From Isoetes taiwanensis (lineage: Eukaryota; Streptophyta; Lycopodiopsida; Isoetales; Isoetaceae): DNA of 64,000 nucleotides. Shown piece after piece: positions 11,772 to 25,187 of the stretch (position 1 is the stretch's first letter; each line of letters opens with the position of its first letter). The stretch covers positions 29,729,305 through 29,793,304 of the forward strand of contig JAJEKV010000004.1 of NCBI GenBank assembly GCA_021234155.1. The letters are read 5' to 3'. The notes under the pieces are model-generated. The model saw only the letters and a program-made list of their open reading frames with translations. It ran no database searches and was not told the origin of the DNA. The translations under genes were made by a program, and so were the position numbers.

Positions 11772-14700
11772 TCTACTTACTTAAAAAGTTTTTGGGGTTT
11801 TTGGCTGATGCCGGTGTGCCCTTTCCGGCCGCCAAAACTCACGCTTTTTCCGGCAAAAACGCGTTTTCCGGCTATTTTCTCTCTTCTTTCAGTTTTCTGG
11901 CAGCAACTTTCTCTCTCCTGGGTGTGGGCGGTGCCCGTGGGTTAACGCAGCACGGCGGCCAGAGTTCGCCAAAGCTTGGATTTTGCAAGGCCACCGGTTC
12001 CCTCTTTGCTGGGTGGGCTGTGTCTATGGCGTTACAGTGGGCATGGCATTTCCAACCCTGTGCATTGTGCATGGAGAGGCGATGGAGAAACTTCTCATTC
12101 GGCTTTTTTCTTTCTTAACTGATTATTTTTCCCTCCACTGTGGGCGGTGGGGGCGGTGGTTTTACTGTTACGGCAGCCGAGAGGATATGGCAGAGGATTC
12201 TCCTCCGCCTTTCGTCATTTTTTTGGTGGAGTCTAAATCTTAGAGCAAATGGCAGGAACAAGTCTTTTGAGCTATTATCCATCGCCAGACATTTTTTTTT
12301 TCTCGGGTGCCATAGCTGGAGCAGATGGAGCTCATATTTTGGAGCCTGGCGCTTGAGCTTGGAGCTGGAGCTTGGAGTAGTTAGAAGTCAAGGTATCAAG
12401 GCAGAGCTTGGAGCCGAGATTTGAGGATAGAGCATGAGGCTGGAGCCGTTAGAGTCATGAAGCAACAAGGTAAATCCATGAATCCTAGAACGGTTTTTGC
12501 TCGAGATTTTTAACATACTTTAACAGTTAGTGGTCTCGATTATCCGGCAGCAGAGCCTGAGCTTGGAGACATTAGTAACTCCTGAAAAGAGAATTTTCTT
12601 AGGGAACTAATATTGGAGCAGATAGGGCAGCTAACGGCAAGCAGGACAATTTAACATGGCGAGAACTAACAGGAAACTGCAGCAGGCAAGCCCATTTTTC
12701 AAACCGAAACTGCATCAGGCAGGCAAGTGTATTCTCAAACGTAGTTGCATGGAGACTTCGTTGCAGAAAATATCAGAAGAAGAAAAAAATCGAGATACAA
12801 GCCTTTCCTGTTATCTCCACAAAGAAATTAGTTGGTTGCCTTCCGTTTCGCCCCTTTAATCCGGAAAGGTTTTCCTCTACTTCCCTGTAATTTTTAGCTT
12901 CTAGAAACCTTCATATCTGTGCTCTGTGCCTCTGGCTTGAAGTGAAGACCTATGAATTATTCCCAAGGCAATGCTTCTATGCTTATGTATTGGATGTTTT
13001 TTGGTGCAGGCTTCTTGCAGGGAAAGCTTTCTGGCTACTGGTTGCATCAGGTAAATTTGATTCTGTAACCTTTTTATAAATACTTGCTTTGGTCTTTAGA
13101 TCTAAATTCTAAATCGCAGGGCACAACAGTGGAGCCATGGAGCTTGGAGCAATTAATTTTCTCCTATTTGGCTTCGCAGGTGCAGCGCCTCTCTGTAAGT
13201 GCTGCTTCATGATTTCCCATTTTATTTTGATTGCTTTGCGTTGATGCTCATGATTAATTTCACTGGCGAGGACTTAGAGACTCTATTATAACATTATAAC
13301 AGTTTTTAACGTGATTTCGAGGGGGCACCTCCTCAAATCTGCTTGCGAAATACTACCCAAGGATGAGAGTGTCACCACATATTTGTGTTAGCCCTAGCAA
13401 CCGTTTATTTAAGGATCTACAAACATCATTATTTACTACGCTACTCTCAAACTAGGAGCTACCTCTACCATTGTGTTTGCTAAGCTTACGAGGTTAAATA
13501 TAGGGGCAAGCTTCTGAATCTCTCCCTTTGAGTAAGATTTTATTTTTGTTTTCCTTTCTGAATTGGTAGCTTTTCTCATGAGGTATGCTTGATTAGAAAC
13601 AAAAGCCCATAGTGAGAGCATTCAGCAGACTTTGCGATGGCTGAAGGAGTGGACCTCAGCTTACGATAATGTTGCCTAGATGAGAAAGTTTCGAAAAACT
13701 TGGATCTCAAGATTTAAGAGGATCAATCTGCCGCCATAGAAAAGGAACTGGCATTCTTGATTCTTCTTCTTTCAGCTCCCAGGCCATTGCTAAATCATTG
13801 TGTCTTTTCATGTATGTGCAGGTGTAATACAATGATTTAAGGAAGTCGGAGATGACATTTTCAGGGCATTTTGGATGTGAAGCTACACAAGGATACGACA
13901 TGGACATTTCGAGCTATATATGGTTTGTTCTAATCCTCAAGGGCACGAAGAGCATTCCTATATGCTTGAAGCGTTTTGATGTATTTTAAGTTGCACATCC
14001 GAAGTTTCTGAACTTAGTAATATTAGATGGATTTAGGGTTCTTTATTTGAATTCTGACTTGCATTTCAAGGATGTTTTCCATTTTATTACTTAGACAGCT
14101 GTATGATAAATTACATGTCTTTTAGAGGTGCTTTGTGTTAAAGCAGTAAGCATGAATTGAAAGTTGAACCTCCTTTGTCTGACCCTTTTAAACGTGCAGG
14201 TCTGTGATTGATTTTTTTTTGTTTTTTTACCCTAGACAGCCATATGATTACAGGTTTTTTAGAGGTGCTTTTTATTGGTGTTAAAACATTAAGCATGAAA
14301 GTAAAAATAAACCTCCTTCCTTTGACCCCTTTGAATGTGCAGGTTTGCGATTGAAAAGAGCATGCTATCTGCTTAAAGATGACCTTATAGATCAACAAGG
14401 TTGTTCAATTGAAAGGTTCTATCCTACATGCTTGAAGCATTTTGATGTATTTTAAGTTGCACATCCGAAGTTTCTGAACTTAGTAATATTAGATGGATTT
14501 AGGGTTCTTTATTTGAATTCTGACTTGCATTTCAGGGATGTTTTCCATTTTACTACTTAGACAGCTGTATGATAAATTACATGTCTTTTAGAGGTGCTTT
14601 GTGTTAAAGCAGTAAGCATGAATCCAATCTGAGTGGGAAAATCTTCCTGATATGCAAAAGTGTAAATCTTGGGCTTCCCGTCTTTAGAATAGCCAATGTC

Positions 14701-17570
14701 TGCCTTCCCGAAGCATTGGTTTATGCTTTCTCTCATAGCTTATCTTCTATGGTTATGTATGGGCATTCTTTTGTGCAGGCTTTCTCCGGGAAGAGCTTTG
14801 GGCCACCAGCTGGTTGTGTCAGGTAATTGCGTTGAGCTCAAGGTTTCTTCATGGATGAGTCTCGCCAAATTCTAATGCTCTTCATGGACGATATACCGAG
14901 GTCGGGCTGCATCAAGTAGCATTTTCTCTCTTTCAGTTTTTGTCTTATACTCCAGAAACGCCGAAGTCTAAAGCTTCTTTTATTGAGTTATGTATTAAAC
15001 GTGCAAAGGCTGCAAGTTCTGTATTGATTTTCCTTCTTTATATGCATTCTCTGTGCAGGTGATTTTTGACAGGGTTAATCCATGCCCTATCTGGCTTCCT
15101 CTTTGAAATGGTCTCTTGTATCATTTTTCGAACCCTTGCTCTATCTTCCCACCTACCAGTTGCAGTTTGTGCATTATGTCCTTTGAGTCGCATCAGGTGA
15201 GCTTTTGCTATCTACTTATTAAAATTCATGGTCTGTTCTAATGATCCTATTTCTCTTTTTCTTTCATTCCCTTGATATCTTATAGTAGGTGCCCCATAGG
15301 ATGTCACTGGTGATAGCATGTTTTTTTTCTCTTTTATGTCATATTATTGCTAACATCGGTTCAAGTACTATGTCAAAGTATTGCCCTCTTCAAATTGAAT
15401 GTGCGTATATACGTACATTAAATATGTCTATGGATGGATCCCAGAGGTCTAAAAAGCTGGAAATGGCCTAGCATGTATCTAGAATCTGTTATTAAAACTG
15501 TGAAAGCTTTCATATGTAGGATTTTTGTTCAGCGAGTAACCGTTAATTGGGCTTTGAATTTTGACTGCAGGTTGTCACATGCTTCTTTTGTATTGCATCA
15601 TAACCGATCCGCCGAGTTGCATGCATAAATGTTTCCGCGTAAGGGAAGTTTTGCAAGCTACTTATTTAGGTCTACATTCACTTGATTCTGTCTTGCAAAG
15701 AGCAAATTAGGTGGAAAAGAAAGACATTAGTCTAACTGCCCATAGCAGAGTCTATTCTCTTGATTGCCCAAAGAATTGCGAATCCTGTCTTACATCATGC
15801 ACAAGGTTAGTCATTGATTTGCAGATCCCATCAAATAATTGATAGTCATTCATTTGCTTTCGGATTACAATGTCATTGGAATATGATTACTATGGGGATA
15901 TGGGTTCATTATATAAAAGCATCATGTTTGGTGCATATAAGGTATTTCCACCAAACATGTTACATGTGTTATATGATAAATGTCCATCCCGTAAGAAATA
16001 AAACCACCACCATCAAGAAGATGAGAATCCAAGAACAATGTCTTATGTTGGGCTCATGGCATAGAAGTTTGACTAATTACGTTGCAAAAGTATAATGACT
16101 TTGTAAAACATTGAGTAGGAAAATGTAGCCCTTACCCCCAAAAAGGATAAACCTAAATTGTCAAGGTCTGCAAGATGAACATCCTAGAAAAATGTTATTT
16201 AAGGCCGAGGAGTGCATCTATTAGATGCCAGACAACAAGTTTATCAAATTTGCACGCCCTTAAAAACACACAACCTCTACTTATGCGCGGCAATGCCGGC
16301 CATTATAGAACATCATAAAATGCGCAACAAAGCAGGACATCATATCTGCAAGTAATTATAGATTTGGTATAGCCTCACAGAACTATATATCAAAATGTAC
16401 ACACTACTTTCCAATGACATTATGAGTGCGTCCTCAAAATATAACTCCCTCATACTTTGATATTGATTTTCACCTATGCCATGCCATTTAACTTTTTGTT
16501 TACTTTAGAGATGATTTATCCTATTTCATGTAGAGCCTTGAGAATTGGATTGAATTGGTTTTTAACGTGCTCAGAGACCAATTGATCTATAGGACAAAAA
16601 TACAATATGTAGCAATAAATGCCAAATAGTAGGTGCACATAGCCGTACAAACTTTACTACTAGGAACATTTGCTAAGACTCCCACACAGATAATAAGTGA
16701 AATGTACATATACAAGTAATACCAAAGAAGCAATGGTATTGTCATATTTACAAATGTCTCGCATTGCTATGATGCTATCATAACACGATACACAATTTTA
16801 TCAAGCGCGGCAACGCCTGATGCACGTTTACTTCGTCATCCATGTCGATGGCATTTTTGTAGCAAAAGAACTCACATGCGTTGGAATATGTAATGGAGTG
16901 CATATTGGATCTACAAAATCGTTTCGCCTTTGCGCAATATCCGATTCCATATACGAGCCTACCTTTGGGATGGGTTGTCTCACGTGCTTGATAGTCGTGG
17001 AGACATCATGAGCGATTCAAATCAATGACTCACACATGCATTTCAGTTTTACCTTGGCTAAGATGTTATCTGTAGGAGAAGTGAGGATATTACGAGAGCA
17101 TAAAAAAAAGTACAACATTAGGCCCTTGGTGATGTGCATCATGTGGAGATGTATATTTAGAGTCCCATCATGAATTAAAAAGTACGCCAATGATTTGTAT
17201 TTTGCATTTTGCACGTACCTATTTTTGATGATGTACTTAACTACTTCTAAGGGTGGCATTGGGTGACATTTTGAGCATAAGTTTTGGATCCGCTTTTCCA
17301 CGTTTTGGGTGTAGAGGTAAATCAAGTGCCCCCATATTCTCTAAAAAGCATTGCTTTTCTACTTCGGAATCTATAAATGCAAAGTTAATACATTGATGAT
17401 CTTGCCATTACATAATCTCAATAACAAAAATAATTACAAAAGCAAATAATGTCTATTCTGCTAATATCAAGATGTGCTATTGACCTTAAGTTGCACATAT
17501 GAACCTTAACGCCAAGTAAGTAAACACACATGCCAAAACATTAGCCCGGCAACGCCGCACACGCTTTTAG
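11772..17570 (+). mobile_element. Non-autonomous Helitron, tandem copy 2
   Basis: This is a 5799-bp head-to-tail copy starting at the base after the CTAG of copy 1. Its first 5 kb gives the cleanest reading of the family: sites read CAG or CTG where copies 1 and 3 carry short irregular variants. An open frame of 67 codons at 12656-12859 (MARTNRKLQQASPFFK...) is an uninterrupted version of a segment that is broken in copies 1 and 3; I do not recognise it. The 3' end is irregular here (gcccggcaacgccgcac, then TTAG rather than CTAG at 17567-17570). Confidence 0.88.
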
Positions 17571-20500
17571 TCTACTTACTTAAAAGCTTTTTGGGGTTTT
17601 GGTCGATGCCGGTGTGCCCTTCCGGCCGCCAAAACTCACACTTTTCCCGCAAAACGCGCTTTTCCGCTATTTTCTCTCTTCTTTCGGTTTCCGCAGCAAC
17701 TTTCTCTCTCCTGGTGTGGGCGGTGCCTGGTTAACGCAAAGACGGCTGCCGAGTTCGCCAAAGCTTGATTTTGCAAGGCCACCCGCCTCTTTGCCGGGTG
17801 TGGGTCGGGTGGTCTATGGTGTTACAGCTGGGCATGGCATTTCCAACCCCGCGGCATTGTGCATGGAGAGGCGATGGAGAAACTTCTCATTCGGCTTTTT
17901 TTTTTCTTAATCGATTATTTTTCCCTCCACCGTGGGCGGGGGGGGTGGTTTTACGTTGCTACGGCAGTCGAGAGGATATGGCGAGGATTCTCCTCTTTCG
18001 CTTTTTTTTTTTTTGGTGGAGTCTAAATCTTAGAGCAAATGGCAGGAACAAGTCTTTTGAGCTATTATCCATCGCCGACATTTTTTTTTTCTCGTGCCAT
18101 AGCCGGAGCAAGATGGAGCTCATATTTTGGAGCCCGGCGCTTTGAGCTTGAGCCGGAGCTTGGAGTAGTTAGAAGTCAAGGTATCAAGGCGCAGCTTGGA
18201 GCCGAGATTTGAGGATAGAGCATGAGGTCGGAGCCGCTAGAGTCATGAAGCAACAAGGTAAATCCATGAATCCTAGAACGTTTTTGCTCGAGATTTTAAC
18301 ATACTTTAACAGCTTAGTGGTCTCGATTATCCCAAGCAAGCCAGAGCCCGAGCTTGGAGACATTAGTAACTCCCCGAAAAGAGCTTAGGAACTAATATTG
18401 AGCAGATAGGGCAGCTAACGGCAAGGTGACAATTTAACATGGCGAGAACTAACAGAAACTGCAGCAGGCAAGCCCATTTTTCAAACCGAAACCGCATCAG
18501 GCGTGCAAGTGTATTCTCAAACGTAGTTGCATGGAGACTTCTGTTGCAGAAAATATCAAGAAGAAAAAAATCGAGATACAAGCCTTTCCTGTTATCTCCA
18601 CAAAGAAATTAGTTGGTTGCCTTCCGTTTCCGCCCCTTTAATCCCGAAAGGTTTTCCTCTACTTCCCTGTAATTTTTAGCTTCTAGAAACCTTCATATCT
18701 TTGGCTCAGGCCTCCGGCTTGAAGTGAAGACCTATGAATTATTCCCAAGGCAATGCTTCTATGCTTATGTATTGATGTTTTTGGTGCGTGCTTCTTGTGG
18801 GAAAGCTTTCTCTTGCTACCGGGTTGCACGTAAATTTGATTCTCAGAACCTTTTATAAATACTTGCTTTGGTCTTTAGATCTAAATTCTAAATCGCAGGC
18901 ACAACAAGTGGAGCCATGGAGCTTGGAGCAATTAATTTTCTCCTATTTGGTTTCGCAGTGCAGCCTCTCTGTAAGTGTCGCTTCATGATTTCCCATTTTA
19001 TTTTGATTGCTTTATGCTGATGCTCATGATTAATTTCATCGGGCGAGGACTTAGAGACTCTATTATAACATTATAACAGCTTTTAACGGATTTCGAGGGG
19101 GCACCTCCTCAAATGCGCTTAAGAAAATACTACCCAAGGATGAGAGTGTCACCACATATTTGTGTTAGCCCTAGCAACCGCTTTATTTAAGGATCTACAA
19201 ACATCATTATTTACTACGCTTACTCTCAAACTAGGAGCTACCTCTACCATTGTGTTTGCTAAGCTTACGAGGTTAAATATAGGGGCAAGCTTCTCGAATC
19301 TCTCCCTTTGAGTAAGATTTTATTTTTGTTTTCCTTTTCCGAATTGGTAGCTTTTCTCATGAGGTATGCTTGATTAGAAACAAAAGCCCATAGTGAGAGC
19401 ATTCAGCAGACTTTTGCGATGGTGAAGGAGTGGACCTCAAACTTACGATAATGTTGCCTAGATGAGAAAGTTTCAAAAACTTGATTTCAAGATTTAAGAG
19501 GATCAATGCCGCCATAGAAAAGGAACTGGCATTCTTGATTCTTCTTCTTTCAGCTCCTGTGCCATTGCTAAATCATTGTGTCTTTTCATGTATGTGCAGG
19601 TGTAATACAATGATTTAAGGAAGTCTGAGATGACATTTTCGAGTGGCATTTTGGATGTGAAGCTACACAAGGATACGACATGGACATTTCGAGCTATATA
19701 TGGTTTGTTCTAATCCTCAAGGGCACTAAGAGCATTCCTATATGCTTGAAGCGTTTTGATGTATTTTAAGTTGCACATCCTAAGTTTCGAACTTAGTAAT
19801 ATTAGATGGATTTAGGGTTCTTTATTTGAATTCTCGACTTGCATTTCAAGGATGTTTTCCATTTTATTACTTAGACAAAGCTGTATGATAAATTACATGT
19901 CTTTTTAGAGGTGCTTTGTGTTAAAGCAAGAAGCATGAATTGAAAGTTGAACCTCCTTTGTCTCGACCCTTTTAAACGTGCAGTGTCTGTGATTGATTTT
20001 TTTGTTTTTTACCCTAGACGACCACCATATGATTACTGTGTTTTTAGAGGTGCTTTTATTGGTGTTAAAACATTAAGCATGAAAGTAAAATAAACCTCCT
20101 TCCTTTGACCCCTTTGAATGTGCAGGTTTGCGATTGAAAAGAGCATGCTATCTCGCTTAAAGATGACCTTATAGATCAACAAGGTTGTTCAATTGAAAGG
20201 TTCTATCCTACATGCTTGAAGCATTTTGATGTATTTTAAGTTGCACATCCGAAGTTTTCGAACTTAGTAATATTAGATGGATTTAGGGTTCTTTATTTGA
20301 ATTCCGACTTGCATTTGTGGATGTTTTCCATTTTACTACTTAGACAATTTGTATGATAAATTACATGTCTTTTAGAGGTGCTTTGTGTTAAAAGCAAGAA
20401 GCATGAATCAATGTCGAGTGGGAAAATCTTCCCCGATATGCAAAAGTGTAAATCTTGGGCTTCCGTCTTTAGAATAGCCAATATCCGCCTTCGAGAAGCA

Positions 20501-23362
20501 TTGGTTTATGCTTTCTCTCATAGCTTATCTTCTATGGTTATGTATGGGCATTCTTTTTGTGCGGGGCTTTCTCCGGAAGAGCTTTGGGCCGCCGGTTGGT
20601 TGTGTCGTAATTGCGCGTTGAGCTCAAGGTTTCTTCATGGATGAGTCCGCCAAATTCTAATGCTCTTCATGGACGATATACCGAGGGTCGGGGCTGCATC
20701 AAGTAGCATTTTTCTCTTTCGGTTTTTTTGTCTTATACTCGAAACGCCAAGTCTAAAGCTTCTTTTATTGAGTTATGTATTAAACGTGCAAAGGTCAAGT
20801 TCTCAGTATTGATTTTCCTTCTTTATATGCATTCTCGTGCGGTGATTTTTGATGGGGTTAATCCATGCCCTATCCGGCTTCCTCTTTGAAATGGTCTCTT
20901 GTATCATTTTTTGAACCCTTGCTCTATCTTCCCACCTACCGATTCTTGCGGTTTGTGCATTATGTCCTTTGAGTCGATCGTGAGCTTTTTGCTATCTACT
21001 TATTAAAATTCATGGTCCGTTTCTAATGATCCTATTTCTTTTTTTCTTTCATTCCCTTGATATCTTATAGTAGGTGCCCCATAGGAGGATGTCACCGGTG
21101 ATAGCATGTTTTTTTTTTCTCTTTTATGTCATATTATTGCTAACATCGGTTCAAGTACTATGTCAAAGTATTGCCCTCTTCAAATTGAATGCATTATGAT
21201 ATAACGCACATTAAATATGTCTATGGATGGATCCCAGAGGTCTAAAAGTGGAAATGGCCTAGCATGTATCTAGAATCTGTTATTAAACGGTGGAAAGCTT
21301 TCATATGTAGGATTTTTGTTCAAATGAGTAACAATTAATTGGGCTTTGAATTTTGACTTGTGTTGTCACATGCTTCTTTTGTATTGCATCATAACCGATC
21401 CGGCCGAAGTTGCATGCATAAATGTTTCAGCGTAAGGGAAGTTTTGCAAGCTACTTATTTAGGTCTACATTCACTTGATTCTCGCCTTTGCAAAGAGCAA
21501 ATTAGGTGGAAAAGAAAGACATTAGTCTAACCGCCCATAGCGTAGTCTATTCTCTTGATTGCCCAAAGAATTGCGAATCCTGTCTTACATCATGCACAAG
21601 GTTAGTCATTGATTTGCAGATCCCATCAAATAATTGATAGTCATTCATTTGCTTTCGGATTACAATGTCATTGGAATATGATTACTATGGGGATATGGGT
21701 TCATTATAGCAAAAAAGATCATGTTTGGTGCATATAAGGTATTTCCACCAAACATGTTACATGTGTTATATGATAAATGTCCATCCCGTAAGAAATAAAA
21801 CCACCACCATCAAGAAGATGAGAATCCAAGAACAATGTCTTATGTTGGGCTCATGGCATAGAAGTTTGACTAATTACGTTGCAAAAGTATAATGACTTTG
21901 TAAAACATTGAGTAGGAAAATGTAGCCCTTACCCCCAAAAGGATAAACCTAAATTGTCAAGGTCTGCAAGATGAACATCCTAGAAAAATGTTATTTAAGG
22001 CCAGAGGAGTGCATCTATTAGATGCCAGACAACAAGTTTATCAAATTTGCACGCCCTTAAAAACACACAACCTCTACTTATGCTTGGCGGTAATGCCGCC
22101 ATTATAGAACATCATAAAATGCTAAACAAAGGGGACATCATATCGCAAGTAATTATAGATTTGGTATAGCCTCACAGAACTATATATCAAAATGTACACA
22201 CTACTTTCCAATGACATTATGAGTGCGTCCTCAAAATATAACTCCCTCATACTTTGATATTGATTTTCACCTATGCCATGCCATTTAACTTTTTGTTTAC
22301 TTTAGAGATGATTTATCCTATTTCATGTAGAGCCTTGAGAATTGGATTGAATTGGTTTTTAACGTGCTCAGAGACCAATTGATCTATAGGACAAAAATAC
22401 AATATGTAGCAATAAATGCCAAATAGTAGGTGCACATAGCCGTACAAACTTTACTACTAGGAACATTTGCTAAGACTCCCACACAGATAATAAGTGAAAT
22501 GTACATATACAAGTAATACCAAAGAAGCAATGGTATTGTCATATTTACAAATGTCTCGCATTGCTATGATGCTATCATAACACGATACACAATTTTATCA
22601 AGCGGCAACGCCGATGCACGCTTACTTGGTCATCCATGTCGATGGCATTTTTTGTAGCAAAAAGAAGTCACATGCGTTGGAATATGTAATGGAGTGCATA
22701 TTGGATCTACAAATCGTTTCGCCTTGCAAAGAATATCCGATTCCATATACGAGCCTACCGGGATGGGTTGTCTCACGTGCTTGATAGTCGCGTGAGACAT
22801 CATGAGCAGCTCAAATCAATGACTCACACATGCATTTCGTTTTACTTCGGCTAAGATGTTATCCGGTAGGGAGAAGTGAGGATATTACGAGAGCATAAAA
22901 AAAAAGTACAACATTAGGCCCTTGGTGATGTGCATCATGTGGAGATGTATATTTAGAGTCCCATCATGAATTAAAGTACGCCAATGATTTGTATTTTGCA
23001 TTTGCACCTATTTTTGATGATGTACTTAACTACTTCTAAGGGTGGCATTGGGTGACATTTTGAGCATAAGTTTTGGATCCGCGTTTTTCCACGTTTTCGT
23101 GTTTAGAGGTAAATCAAGTGCCCCCCATATTCTCTAAAAAGCATTGCTTTCTCTACTGGAATCTATAAATGCAAAGTTAATACATTGATGATACTGTCAT
23201 TACATAATCTCAATAACAAAAATAATTACAAAAGCAAATAATGTCTATTCCTGCGAATATCAAGATGTGCTATTGACGGAAGTTGCACATATGAACCTTA
23301 ACGCCCAAGTAAACACACATGCCAAAACATTAGCCCGGCAACGCCGGGCACACGTTTACTAG
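17571..23362 (+). mobile_element. Non-autonomous Helitron, tandem copy 3
   Basis: This is the last of three head-to-tail copies, 5792 bp long. The 3' hairpin GCCCGGC-AAC-GCCGGGC lies at 23333-23349 and CTAG at 23359-23362, followed by host T. The 5' end is slightly altered (tctacttacttaaaagc). The final 260 bp match copy 1 almost base for base, while the first 4-5 kb show many small indels. It ends 90 bp before the start codon of the METTL23-type gene, so it forms that gene's upstream region. Confidence 0.88.
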
Positions 23363-23451
23363 TCTTTCTTAAAACAAAACTAGTATATGCTTTTTAGGTT
23401 TTTAGGTTAGGGTTTTGATGGATTAAGAGTTTGTGGTGGAAGTGAGGTAGG

Positions 23452-24745
23452 ATGATCACAGTTTCCAGGCATGTTTTCGAAGACCAGAACGATGGGGAGC
23501 ATCTAACGCTGTCAATAAGCGAGGTATAGCTACTGGGTTTTCCTTCAACGTCTTCTTCCTTGCTTACGGTGGTTTTGTCGAGTAGGTGATTGAAGAGGAA
23601 CATGGACTGCATGTTTGGCCTTGCAGTATTGCACTTGCAGAATATATTTGGCAGCAAAGACTACGATTTCATGGCCTGCGGGTCATCGAGGTGATACTGC
23701 TCAGATAACTGTTGAACGAAGAATCGTTTTATCTATAAAACTGACAACTGTTATGTCAGCTTGGTGCAGGAACAGCACTGCCAGGAATACTTGCTGCAAA
23801 ACTAGGAGCAACAGTGACCTTGACAGATCGTAAAAGTTGTCCAAAAGTAAGTGAATCCAGACACGGAATCCAGACCAGGAGTGTTGGTTTGCACCAAATG
23901 AATATCTAATACAATACACTATCATGGCATCAATGATGAAGATAGCCCCTCTGTGTGAAATGTACTTACGAATCTAAGGCAATCTACCTGGAGACTTTAC
24001 GGTGGAGTACTTCAGCAATGTAATTTTAGACGACCATTTGTTTTAACACATCAAGTGATGTAACAAGCAATTGAAGCTGGATGTTTTTTCTGTTCTTTAG
24101 CTTTGCACTTATTAGGAGCTCAACAAGTCTTTATTCATGTTATTAGATTGTTTGGTTGTGTATTAGATTTTCGAGAACATGCAGAGCTCTTGCAAACTAA
24201 ACGGGGCCTTGTGCCAGGTATCCTCATCTTTTTCTGCTTACTCTTTCCTTGTTATATATCTATCATTGTTGAGTTCAGATGCAAGCATTAACATGGGGCA
24301 GCTGGGACTTGGATACATTCGACTTGGAGTGTGATATTGTTTTAGGCGCAGATGTCCTTTATGATCATACAGGTTGTCTGATGTTTTAGCTTGTGTTAGG
24401 TTCTTGAAGTCTGAATTGCATATTTTCTTAATGTTGGCTGCAGACTTTGATGATTTATTTGCAACTGTGAGCTTTCTACTTTCTCAGCATCCCAATTCCA
24501 GTTTCTTAACAACTTATGAATGCCGAAGGTAAATGTCATATTGGGCAAGTTTTTTTGTGTCTGCAGATTTAGTTTTATCCTTATCTAGACTTATTTATTT
24601 TAGTGGCCACCATTCTATTGAATTCTTAATGGCCAAGTGGAGGCTGAAATGTACCCAGCTTATGAGTGTGTATGACTATATGCCATTGTCAAAACAGAGG
24701 CTACTCTCATCTTCTATACTTCTTGCGGAAATAAAAGCTATCTGA
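23452..24745 (+). CDS. METTL23: METTL23-type protein methyltransferase, seven exons
   Basis: This looks like an intact SAM-dependent methyltransferase gene. Exons are 23452-23523, 23586-23690, 23760-23846, 24167-24217, 24279-24372, 24444-24528 and 24604-24745; every intron is GT-AG and all phases join, giving about 211 residues, normal for the family. Visible motifs are VWPCSIALAEYIWQQ (34-48), SAM-binding motif I ELGAGTALPG (59-68), acidic end of beta-2 VTLTD (78-82), LTWGSWD (109-115), the GADVLYD post-motif II signature (128-134), and a C-terminal EFLMAKWRLKC. Family members are seven-beta-strand methyltransferases; mammalian METTL23 has been reported to methylate histone H3 arginine, but the plant substrate is unknown. 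The start ATG is the first in frame and continues into a typical N-terminal strand. The 5' flank is the Helitron array, so the promoter must lie in or be replaced by it. I see no lesion. Confidence 0.93.
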
Positions 24746-25187
24746 CCCTTCCATGTTGTTAGTGAAGGAAGAGGTTCAGTCCTTTTTTTGCTCAGAGCAG
24801 AGTATATAGAACATGTTTGCAATATTATGTGTACTTGAGTTTCCTGTGCTTATCAAAATGATCAAGGGTACTCTTATCTAATGGTACTCTTATAGAATAG
24901 TGTTCTTTCATCTTCGAGAATACTCGTTTCTAAGGGTACTCTTAGGCAAGAGTACTCTTGCCTTTAAGGGTATTTTACCTTTCCACAGTTAAACACTTTT
25001 GATTTCATCCGTTATTTATTGGAAATGTCATGGCAGCTTCTGGGTCGAGTCATGTTGAATTTATTCTTCACTGCGATAAACAATATCTATGAATTGTTTT
25101 ATTAGCATATTTTGCAGTTGTTAATTAGCATGCTTTGTTTTATTTATATGCTTACGATAGGTCTGATAAGGACATCATGAAGTATCT
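24746..25187. other. 3' flank of the METTL23-type gene with short repeats
   Basis: No gene is seen. The motif ggtactctta occurs several times between 24867 and 24960, with an inverted match in aagagtactctt at 24945-24958. The transcript of the upstream gene probably ends here, but I could not place a polyadenylation signal with confidence. Confidence 0.5.

Noticed and set aside
5986-23362. Array as ordinary segmental or satellite duplication
   Set aside because: Unit borders coincide exactly with Helitron TC and CTAG termini and the outer flanks show the A/T target, which chance duplication would not give.
23394-24291. Separate small frames on both strands in the METTL23 region
   Set aside because: They are pieces of the exons with introns, or their antisense shadows; the spliced model explains them.
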